From: an uncultured Planctomycetaceae bacterium
Lineage (GTDB): Bacteria; Planctomycetota; Planctomycetia; Planctomycetales; Planctomycetaceae
Direction of reading: 5' to 3'
DNA: 6,685 nucleotides
Assembly (NCBI GenBank): GCA_937952455.1
Contig: CALFYU010000604.1
Location: 1 to 6,685, forward strand
The notes under the pieces are model-generated. The model had not been told where the DNA came from. It saw only the letters and a list, made by a program, of their open reading frames with translations, and made no database searches. The translations under genes were made by a program, and so were the position numbers. Within the stretch, counting starts at the first letter, position 1. The number at the start of each line of letters is the position of its first letter. Below are positions 1 to 4,642 of the stretch, piece by piece.

Positions 1-7
1 CGGGGAA

Positions 8-295
8 TTAGTCATCCAATTTTCCATCGGCGACCTCGCGACAGGCCGCCAACAATGCCTCGACCTGTTTGTCGTTGAGCGGGTTTTTCCCGGTGCCGGT
101 CAGCTTGCCGACGTCCCGATTGGCGATGGCGGCGGCATACTTCACGCGTCCCATGGCGTGGATCAGATCCGTGGGCAGCGACCAGCCGGAGATGGGAAAG
201 TTATCGACCGCCCGCTGCGTTTGGGCCCCGTAATATGCCTTGGCGGGGACCTGGACGTCCCCCATGGAATCGTGTTCCGTGCGAAATTCGCTCAT
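8..295 (-). CDS. fumC: Fumarate hydratase class II, N-terminal fragment ending at a premature in-frame stop
   Basis: Class II fumarase interconverts fumarate and malate in the TCA cycle as a cytoplasmic homotetramer. The 95 residues match the family N-terminus: E-H-D-S-M-G near residue 7, then VPA, YYGAQTQRAV at about 21-30 and NFPISG at about 33-38. The opening MSEFRTEHDSMG is a normal family start; an AGGA lies about 12 nt upstream, with an AGGG closer. The chain ends CREVADGKLDD, then TAA at 10-8. Homologues continue here with (E/Q)FP, and the next codons in the window are TTC CCC, so the frame is unbroken except for this one codon. A full enzyme is about 460 residues; the catalytic histidine region and the GSSxMPxKxN signature would lie beyond the window edge. 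Either the gene is a nonsense-mutated pseudogene or the base is a sequence error. Family assignment is very secure; functional status is not. Confidence 0.9.
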   Translation of the reverse strand: MSEFRTEHDSMGDVQVPAKAYYGAQTQRAVDNFPISGWSLPTDLIHAMGRVKYAAAIANRDVGKLTGTGKNPLNDKQVEALLAACREVADGKLDD

Positions 296-470
296 CGCCC
301 TATTTCCTGACTCGGGTATGCCTATTGAATCGATCGTCAGCCAAAAATCTGCTTTGCTGCTGCGGACATCCTAGCGAGTTGCCCGGCCGATCAAAAGCGT
401 GCCCCGATTCCCCAAGGTAAACGCCGCATTTAGGCGCCTACCCCGTTTGGTGTGCCGTGTGCAGCGGAGG

Positions 471-479
471 TGCTATGAT
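471..479 (+). promoter_or_regulatory. Extended -10 promoter candidate for the aminotransferase gene
   Basis: TGCTATGAT at 471-479 is a TGn-extended -10 box (TATGAT, 5 of 6 to TATAAT). A TTGGTG at 447-452 is 21 nt away, too far for a normal -35, so the promoter would rely on the extended -10. A start site near 486 would place the upstream in-frame ATG at 485 at or before the first transcribed base, which argues for translation from ATG 554. A perfect 10-bp palindrome, TAGGCGCCTA, lies upstream at 431-440. Pattern match only. Confidence 0.35.
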
Positions 480-553
480 AAACCATGTTCGCCGGTCATC
501 GGCCCGACGGAAACCTGACTTTGATCTACACGGCACCAGGATATAGACCCACT

Positions 554-1678
554 ATGAGCGAAAAATGGATCGCCGACCGGATGCGACGTATCGATGCCTC
601 CGGGATTCGGAAGGTGTTCGATTTGGCGGCCAACCTCACCGATCCGGTGAATCTGAGTATCGGACAACCGCATTTCGACACACCACAGCCGATTAAAGAC
701 GCCCTCGCCCGCGCCACCGCCGAGGGGTACAACGGCTACAGCCAGACCCAGGGCATCGCTCCGCTACTGGAGACGATCCAAACTCATGTCGACAAAACGC
801 TGGGCCATGCCGATCGTCAGGTGTTCATCACCAGTGGAACCAGCGGCGGGTTGATGCTGGCGCTGTGCGGGCTCGTCAACCCGGGCGACGAGGTGCTCGT
901 GTTCGATCCCTGGTTTGTCATGTACAAACACCTCGTGACGTTGGCCGGGGGCACGGTCGTCGATATCGACACCTATCCCGATTTTCAAATCGACATCGAC
1001 AAAGTCCGTGCGGCCATCACCGACCGCACCAAGGTGATCATCTGCAACAGTCCGGCCAATCCGACTGGAGACGTCGTCGGCGACTCGCAACTCAAAGCCT
1101 TGGCCGACTTGGCAGCGGAAAAGGACGTCGCCTTGATCAGCGACGAAATCTACAAAGCGTACTGCTATGACCAGGAATTTCAAAGCCCGGCGCAATGGAA
1201 CGATCAGACGATTGTCATCGACGGCTTCAGCAAATCCCATTCAATGACGGGCTGGCGCTTGGGATATATGCACGGACCGTCGGCGCTGATGCAGCAGATG
1301 TTGAAATTGCAGCAATTCACGTTCGTCTGCGCCCCACATCCGGTGCAGTGGGCCGGTTTGGCCGCCTGGGACTACGACATCTCCGACTACGTGAACCAGT
1401 ACCGCCGCAAACGCGACTTCATGCTGTCGGAACTAAAAAACGACTTCGAAATCAACGGCGCCGGCGGGGCATTTTATTTGTTCCCCAGAGCACCGTGGGG
1501 AACGGGGACTGAGTTCGTGACCGAAGCGAGCCATAGCTATTTGTCGAGTGTCCCGGGAGGCGTCTGCAGTTCTGCTGGCGCGTTTTTGCGCATTTCGTAT
1601 GCGGCGGACGATGCCGTGCTGGAGCGCGGAGTGGGGTTGCTTAAGAAATTGGCCCGGCAGGGGAAGGCGAGTGTTTGA
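554..1678 (+). CDS. Class I/II pyridoxal-phosphate aminotransferase (aspartate aminotransferase-like)
   Basis: Fold-type I PLP enzyme that transfers an amino group between an amino acid and a 2-oxo acid in the cytoplasm. From the first in-frame ATG (485) there are 397 residues; in that numbering the visible motifs are the N-terminal SGIRKVFDLA, SIGQPHFDTP (58-67), GYNGYSQTQG (81-90), TSGTSGGL (116-123), NSPANPTG (188-195), SDEIYKAY (219-226, Asp220 for the PLP pyridine nitrogen), GFSKSHSMTGWRLGY (247-261, Lys250 the Schiff-base lysine) and LRISYA (368-373, Arg369 for the substrate carboxylate). All key residues are present. I prefer ATG 554 (374 residues) because the 23 residues before it lack family resemblance and an extended -10 overlaps the upstream region; AGGA at 538-541 is a weak ribosome site. 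The motif set is typical of aspartate/aromatic-type subgroup I enzymes, but the exact substrate cannot be read from sequence. Divergent from the fumarase fragment. Confidence 0.93.
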   Translation: MSEKWIADRMRRIDASGIRKVFDLAANLTDPVNLSIGQPHFDTPQPIKDALARATAEGYNGYSQTQGIAPLLETIQTHVDKTLGHADRQVFITSGTSGGLMLALCGLVNPGDEVLVFDPWFVMYKHLVTLAGGTVVDIDTYPDFQIDIDKVRAAITDRTKVIICNSPANPTGDVVGDSQLKALADLAAEKDVALISDEIYKAYCYDQEFQSPAQWNDQTIVIDGFSKSHSMTGWRLGYMHGPSALMQQMLKLQQFTFVCAPHPVQWAGLAAWDYDISDYVNQYRRKRDFMLSELKNDFEINGAGGAFYLFPRAPWGTGTEFVTEASHSYLSSVPGGVCSSAGAFLRISYAADDAVLERGVGLLKKLARQGKASV

Positions 1679-1714
1679 TGTGCGCGGAATGCCGTTCGAT
1701 AGACACAGCGGACC

Positions 1715-2173
1715 CTACGACTGTTTTTTGCGCCTTAGTTTTTGAATGGTCTGGTCCAACGTCTGTAAGAACTTTGATCGATCTTGTTTGCTGTACGGGG
1801 CCGGCCCGCCGGTGATGGCGCCCGAGTCGCGGAGTTGCGACATTAATTCTCGGCTGGCCAGGGCGCTGCCGATGGACGCCGCCGAGAACGCGCCGCCGCG
1901 GGCGTCCAGTACGTGGGCTTGTTTTTCCAGACAGCGTGAAGCGAGCGGAATGTCGGAAGTAATCACGATATCATCCGCTGCAACGTGCTCGGCAATCCAA
2001 TCATCAGCTGCTTCGTAATTGCCTTTGACGACGACCAACGTCACCCACTCAGCCGCCGGAACCCGCATCGGTGCATTGGCAATGACCGTCACGGTCATTT
2101 CGTACCGCTTGGCAACGCGGTAGACTTCGTCCTTGACCGGACAGGCATCGCCGTCGACGAAGATTTTGAGCAT
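1715..2173 (-). CDS. yaiI: YaiI/YqxD family protein (DUF188, UPF0178), PIN-like
   Basis: Complete 152-residue protein, the usual length for this widespread family of unknown biochemical role, related in fold to PIN-type nucleases. Hallmarks: FVDGDACPVKDEV (5-17; family DxDACPV with Asp7 and Asp9), VVKGNYEAADDWI (48-60), DIVITSDIPLASRCLEK (68-84), LDARGG (89-94) and the C-terminal block GGPAPYSKQDRSKFLQTLD (122-140), corresponding to the family GPxPFxxxDRxxFxxxLD. The clustered acidic residues suggest metal binding, but no activity can be claimed. The start is supported by AAGGGG with 7 nt spacing to ATG. The basic tail RRKKQS ends 36 bp from the convergent aminotransferase stop; no clear intrinsic terminator lies between. 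Divergent from the VOC gene, with a shared promoter region. Confidence 0.93.
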   Translation of the reverse strand: MLKIFVDGDACPVKDEVYRVAKRYEMTVTVIANAPMRVPAAEWVTLVVVKGNYEAADDWIAEHVAADDIVITSDIPLASRCLEKQAHVLDARGGAFSAASIGSALASRELMSQLRDSGAITGGPAPYSKQDRSKFLQTLDQTIQKLRRKKQS

Positions 2174-2221
2174 GCGCAGTCCCCTTCAGAATGTGGGTCA
2201 GGAGGCAAACGTTCTCTCGGC

Positions 2222-2249
2222 ATACTACCCGGGACACGTAGTTTGACAA
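2222..2249 (-). promoter_or_regulatory. Sigma70-like promoter candidate for the DUF188 gene
   Basis: On the minus strand TTGTCA (2249-2244) and TAGTAT (2227-2222) are separated by 16 nt. Matches to consensus are 5/6 and 4/6. A start near 2215 would leave a leader of about 42 nt. Its -35 overlaps that of the opposite promoter. Pattern match only. Confidence 0.4.
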
Positions 2250-2270
2250 CCAGGCGCGGGATGTGACAAT
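2243..2270 (+). promoter_or_regulatory. Sigma70-like promoter candidate for the VOC gene
   Basis: A perfect TTGACA at 2243-2248 is followed after 16 nt by GACAAT at 2265-2270 (4/6 to TATAAT). A start near 2277 would give a leader of about 43 nt before ATG 2320. The -35 shares bases 2244-2248 with the -35 of the divergent promoter. Pattern match only. Confidence 0.4.
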
Positions 2271-2319
2271 TGCCGATGTCGGGCAAATCAGTCATCCCAC
2301 GGAATGAGGAGTAGAATCG

Positions 2320-2718
2320 ATGGCCAATCGACTGGAACACGCCAATATCACCGTCCGCGATATCGACGAGACCGTCCGCTTTCTCAAAACGGCTTTTCCC
2401 GAATTCACGGTGCGGGGCGAGGGGGTTCAAGACGGAAATCGTTGGCTGCACATCGGGACCGCCGACACCTATGTCGCACTCAACGAATCGACTCAGGATC
2501 GATCCGGCGAAGGCCCGCTCAATCACCTCGGTTTTGCCGTCGACGACGCTGATGCGGTGACGGACCGACTGCGGGCGGCTGGATTTGAGGAAGGGTTCAT
2601 CGTCCCGGATCATCGACACCGTCGGCGGAAGTATTTCCTCGACAGCGATGGGATCGAATGGGAGTTTGTCGAGTACCTGTCCGACGACCCGGCCGAGCGC
2701 AACGACTATTCCGACTGA
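2320..2718 (+). CDS. VOC family protein (glyoxalase/bleomycin resistance/dioxygenase fold)
   Basis: Complete 132-residue protein with two beta-alpha-beta-beta-beta halves typical of one vicinal-oxygen-chelate domain. Half one: LEHANITVRDIDETVRFL (5-22) through YVALNES (51-57). Half two: LNHLGFAVDDADAVTDRL (67-84) through YFLDSDGIEWEFVEYL (105-120). His7, His69 and Glu115 fall where VOC enzymes place metal ligands, and Glu56 may be a fourth, so a metal-dependent lyase, isomerase or dioxygenase activity is possible; the substrate cannot be inferred. The segment DHRHRRRKYF (97-106), before the last strands, is unusually basic and His-rich. The start is supported by TGAGGAG with 8 nt spacing. It is flanked by a divergent gene (DUF188) and a convergent one (19 bp to the exported protein stop), so it appears monocistronic. 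Confidence 0.92.
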   Translation: MANRLEHANITVRDIDETVRFLKTAFPEFTVRGEGVQDGNRWLHIGTADTYVALNESTQDRSGEGPLNHLGFAVDDADAVTDRLRAAGFEEGFIVPDHRHRRRKYFLDSDGIEWEFVEYLSDDPAERNDYSD

Positions 2719-2737
2719 CGATGGACCGCGCCGCGCT

Positions 2738-3223
2738 CTATTGGTCGTCACTCGCGATATTGGCGGCTTGATAAAGTTTTTTGATGCTGCTGACCGGATA
2801 CATCTGAATCAGCTGCTTCTTGTACGTGAGCCGTCCTTCGGCGTCGCGGCCCAACTGCTCAGCGACTTCCTCAACCCCCCACCCCGCGTACAACGCGGCA
2901 CAGGTCCCGGGGTCGACGCCGACTCCGGCCGCCAGATCGGCCTGCGCGTCCAAACCGCCGGCCAACACGGCAATCGGGTTGACACCTTTGGTAGCCGGCT
3001 TGTAAAGCCCTTCGGTAATCAACGCGTCTTGTGCCGTCTGCAACGCCGTCCGAGCGGCTGCGATCTTGTCCAAGGTGTCCTGCGACACGGGATTGGCCGC
3101 CGCTGCCGGTTGATTCTCATTTTGTGCCCACAAACGCGCTGGCGACAACGAGTCCGCCGAACCGAGCAGATACCCCACCGCAAGCAGCGAGAACGCAAAC
3201 AACAGAGAGGTAAATTTCCGCAT
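2738..3223 (-). CDS. Small exported protein of unknown function, planctomycete-like
   Basis: 161 residues. The N-terminus MRKFTSLLFAFSLLAVGYLL (1-20) is a basic-then-hydrophobic signal segment, with a plausible cleavage after LWA (about residue 33), so secretion or membrane anchoring is likely. After a low-complexity Gln/Ala/Asn linker (34-46) comes an amphipathic helix (about 49-72: DTLDKIAAARTALQTAQDAL), then NPIAVLAGGLDAQADLAAGVGVDP, a lone Cys108, LYAGWGVEEVAEQL, and a basic stretch RLTYKKQ followed by VSSIKKLY. I recognise no catalytic motif or named domain. The style recalls short signal-bearing hypothetical proteins of Planctomycetota, from memory only. Start at 3223 rather than the in-frame ATG at 3250, because CAGGAG sits 6 nt before it and the signal peptide begins there. 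A GCCGGC hairpin (3265-3285) lies in its leader. Confidence 0.82.
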   Translation of the reverse strand: MRKFTSLLFAFSLLAVGYLLGSADSLSPARLWAQNENQPAAAANPVSQDTLDKIAAARTALQTAQDALITEGLYKPATKGVNPIAVLAGGLDAQADLAAGVGVDPGTCAALYAGWGVEEVAEQLGRDAEGRLTYKKQLIQMYPVSSIKKLYQAANIASDDQ

Positions 3224-3264
3224 GTTGAACTCCTGGATTTCCGGTTGCACGTGTTTCGCGTCGT

Positions 3265-3285
3265 GCCGGCAAGCGAGGGGCCGGC
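3265..3285 (-). repeat. Short GC hairpin in the exported-protein leader
   Basis: GCCGGC at 3265-3270 and again at 3280-3285 can pair as a 6-bp all-GC stem with a 9-nt loop, 42 nt upstream of the start codon. Too short to be certain it is not chance in GC-rich DNA. Confidence 0.25.
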
Positions 3286-3336
3286 CGTGGGAATGACAAA
3301 CAGACTACGGGCGGTATGGTAACGGTGCCCCAAGAG

Positions 3337-3369
3337 AATCCGCAAGGGGGCGTCGCAATCCGAAGGGGG
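3337..3369. repeat. Near-direct repeat AATCCG(C)AAGGGGG, two copies
   Basis: Copies at 3337-3350 and 3357-3369 differ by one inserted C and start 20 bp apart, which would place them on the same DNA face. Possibly a tandem protein-binding site; function unknown. Confidence 0.3.
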
Positions 3370-3603
3370 AGATGCGCAGCAGGGCGATCCGCACCGGTAA
3401 ACCACCTCGCGTTCCCGCCGCCGTTCCCATTCCATCCTGCCCGGAATCTTGGGAGGTTGCAAGGCAAAAAACAGGTGATTCTAAGACAATCGGTATGGTT
3501 TGCGCACCGGGGAGTCAAGCCAAGTCCGGATCATCGCATTCGTTGACGAAACGCCGAACTCACCGATGGCGGACATCAGCCCAATTCACCTGGCCGAGGG
3601 ACC

Positions 3604-3918
3604 TTAAGTCCGAATCCGAGACATGTACTCCAACACGGAGTCCAAGGCGTTGCCCACGCGGTTGATATCGTTTTCTTTGCACGCCTGCTCCAGTTCCGCG
3701 GCGACGGCCGTCAAGCCGTCAAAGCCGTATCCACCCCCTGCCCCTTTGAGTTGGTGGGCCGTCATCCGCATCGCGTCGACGCTGCCCTCACGAAACTGTT
3801 GTTGCAACAGCCCGCTACGCTCTTCGATGGTTTCAGCGAACATTTGCAGCAGATCCTCAAAATCGGGATCATCGGCAAAGTCGGAAAAGACAGGTCCGGC
3901 CGTTTGTGTGTCGCTCAT
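3604..3918 (-). CDS. Stand-alone Hpt (histidine phosphotransfer) domain protein
   Basis: 104-residue protein that is essentially one Hpt domain, the four-helix module that passes phosphoryl groups between response-regulator receiver domains in multistep phosphorelays. The diagnostic motif is AHQLKGAGGGYGF (54-66), with His55 the phospho-accepting residue and Lys58/Gly59 the conserved followers. Helix A is seen in DFEDLLQMFAETIEERSGLL (about 19-38), the phospho-helix at about 46-62, then LTAVAAELEQACKEND (69-84) and VGNALDSVLEYMSRI (88-102). There is no signal peptide or membrane segment, so it is cytoplasmic. The start has GAGGA with 5 nt spacing. No histidine kinase or receiver gene is in the window, so its partners are elsewhere and it is an orphan relay component. 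Upstream lies a structured 216-bp gap with a possible extended -10. Confidence 0.92.
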   Translation of the reverse strand: MSDTQTAGPVFSDFADDPDFEDLLQMFAETIEERSGLLQQQFREGSVDAMRMTAHQLKGAGGGYGFDGLTAVAAELEQACKENDINRVGNALDSVLEYMSRIRT

Positions 3919-3969
3919 GAGAGTCCTCGTGCCCAGCTTATCGTCTTGTGGAATGACAAGGTGCTCTCA

Positions 3970-3978
3970 TCTATAGCA
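3970..3978 (-). promoter_or_regulatory. Possible extended -10 promoter of the Hpt gene
   Basis: The minus strand reads TGCTATAGA from 3978 to 3970: a TGn extension and TATAGA (4/6). A start near 3963 gives a leader of about 45 nt. No good -35 is visible. The TGC overlaps the outer arm of the hairpin at 3976-4030. Confidence 0.25.
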
Positions 3979-4030
3979 TGCAATTCCGGCCAAAAGTGAC
4001 GAAAACACGTCAATTTCGCCGGCTGCATGC
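3976..4030. repeat. 55-nt imperfect inverted repeat upstream of the Hpt gene
   Basis: Nested pairing arms lie in register: GCATGC (3976-3981 with 4025-4030), CCGGC with GCCGG (3986-3990 with 4018-4022), AAA with TTT, and TGACG with CGTCA (3997-4001 with 4008-4012) around the 6-nt loop AAAACA. About 19 pairs form with small bulges. No T-tract follows on either strand, so it is not a textbook intrinsic terminator. It could be an RNA structure, an operator or a small palindromic element. Confidence 0.5.
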
Positions 4031-4031
4031 A

Positions 4032-4068
4032 CGCGGGCACGGACGATGACGGGAGAGGGCCGCCCGCG
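4032..4068. repeat. Perfect 7-bp inverted repeat CGCGGGC/GCCCGCG
   Basis: Arms at 4032-4038 and 4062-4068 with a 23-nt loop, immediately next to the 55-nt hairpin. The pairing is all GC; chance is possible in this composition. Confidence 0.3.
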
Positions 4069-4072
4069 CCTA

Positions 4073-4096
4073 ATGCAACAGTTTTTCCAATTGCAT
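4073..4096. repeat. Inverted repeat ATGCAA/TTGCAT
   Basis: Perfect 6-bp arms at 4073-4078 and 4091-4096 around a 12-nt loop containing a T5 run. It is the third pairing element in a row downstream of the small membrane-protein gene (minus strand). Confidence 0.3.
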
Positions 4097-4134
4097 CGAG
4101 GCCCGGGACTGAAGCAGCGGAACCGGAGTGCGGC

Positions 4135-4356
4135 CTATGCCGCTTTTCCGCGGACGGTCGTTTCGTTCTCGGGAATAGTCTGCAATTTCAAACGCTGCGT
4201 CCGCTCATTCCCCCCGGTACGGCGGCCGCGGGTCACGTTGCCGATATGCGCGCTGAGGTGCATCATCGAACCGGTGACAACGACGGCGGCAAAGCACAGC
4301 GAAAGCACGATCTGATCATAGGTTGCGTTGTGCAGCAAATCAGTCACGGTCAGCAT
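4135..4356 (-). CDS. Possible small single-pass membrane protein
   Basis: A 73-residue frame from ATG 4356. It has a short polar N-terminus (MLTVTDLLHNATYDQ), one hydrophobic stretch IVLSLCFAAVVVTGSMMHL (about 16-34) fit for a membrane helix, and a basic, hydrophilic tail with GRRTGGNERTQRLK. I recognise no family. Support for coding: third codon positions are about 70% G/C in this frame, higher than chance, and a membrane helix is followed by positive residues. Start choice is unclear: AGGGAG abuts ATG 4356 directly but is 9 nt from the in-frame GTG at 4347, and an upstream GTG at 4410 would add 18 residues with poor ribosome-site support. It lies downstream of the M50 gene on the same strand across a 286-bp gap. 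It could still be a chance frame. Confidence 0.45.
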   Translation of the reverse strand: MLTVTDLLHNATYDQIVLSLCFAAVVVTGSMMHLSAHIGNVTRGRRTGGNERTQRLKLQTIPENETTVRGKAA

Positions 4357-4413
4357 CTCCCTATAGCCAAGCAAAAACTGTATCGTCCGGGAAAACAGGC
4401 GACGCCGCACCGC

Positions 4414-4446
4414 GTCTCAAAACCATCCTGTTCGTGCGAATGAGAC
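4414..4446. repeat. Inverted repeat GTCTCA/TGAGAC with inner TTCG/CGAA
   Basis: Arms at 4414-4419 and 4441-4446 pair perfectly over 6 bp, and the loop itself holds TTCGTGCGAA (4431-4440), a second small palindrome. It sits just upstream of the possible small membrane-protein gene. The rest of the 4357-4642 gap shows no gene I can support and no clear terminator for the M50 gene. Confidence 0.3.
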
Positions 4447-4642
4447 CAAACCTAAGAACACGCCCCAGGCAGGTTACATCTTAATTTCGGACTAATCAGC
4501 GCCTTGGCTTCAGCAGGAACAGGCGAGACGCGCGATACGAGATAGCCCCGGCCGTTACAAACTGCGGGGGCGTCATCAGGCCGCTGCGCATTATGAATTC
4601 CCGCTGCCCTCAGGCACATTGCTTTATACTTTCGACGACTTG

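Larger units (their letters stand above)
3224..3603. other. 380-bp gene-free gap between the exported-protein and Hpt genes
   Basis: No convincing gene on either strand; open frames across it are arginine-, proline- and serine-rich and resemble no family. It contains a short hairpin (GCCGGC at 3265-3270 and 3280-3285 around a 9-nt loop) and a near-direct repeat, AATCCGCAAGGGGG at 3337-3350 and AATCCGAAGGGGG at 3357-3369, offset by 20 bp (about two helical turns). It must carry the promoter of the exported-protein gene unless that gene is read from the Hpt gene, but I found no good -35/-10 pair. Confidence 0.5.

Noticed and set aside
431..440. Perfect 10-bp palindrome TAGGCGCCTA upstream of the aminotransferase promoter
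   Set aside because: Short and single copy; a possible operator, but not supportable as a feature alone.
475..546. A 23-codon leader frame starting ATG 475 just after GGAGG and ending before the aminotransferase ATG 554
   Set aside because: Its start codon overlaps the candidate extended -10 box, so it would probably not be transcribed; the peptide shows no attenuator-like residue bias.
764..1240. 158-codon antisense frame across the aminotransferase
   Set aside because: It lies opposite a well-supported gene with all PLP motifs; long antisense frames are expected in GC-rich coding DNA and this one shows no family motif.
2095..2751. 218-codon minus-strand frame covering the VOC gene and the start of DUF188
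   Set aside because: It overlaps two genes with clear family motifs and good ribosome sites, and its product has no recognisable domain.
2585..3322. 245-codon plus-strand frame across the exported-protein gene
   Set aside because: Arg/Gln/Pro-rich product with no domain, antisense to a gene with a signal peptide and strong ribosome site.
2291..3960. Motif GTCATYCC near three gene starts (2291 plus; 3298 minus; 3957 minus)
   Set aside because: The core is short, distances to starts vary (about 29, 75 and 39 nt), and similar GTCATCC strings occur inside genes, so chance is likely.
4027..4443. Plus-strand frame of 138 codons in the region of the small membrane protein
   Set aside because: Low-complexity composition and no ribosome site; the minus-strand frame has better codon bias and a membrane helix.
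4545..4571. GCCCCG / CGGGGGC pairing downstream of the M50 gene, considered as a terminator
   Set aside because: Loop of 14 nt, a bulged stem and no T-run on the minus strand after it; not a credible intrinsic terminator.
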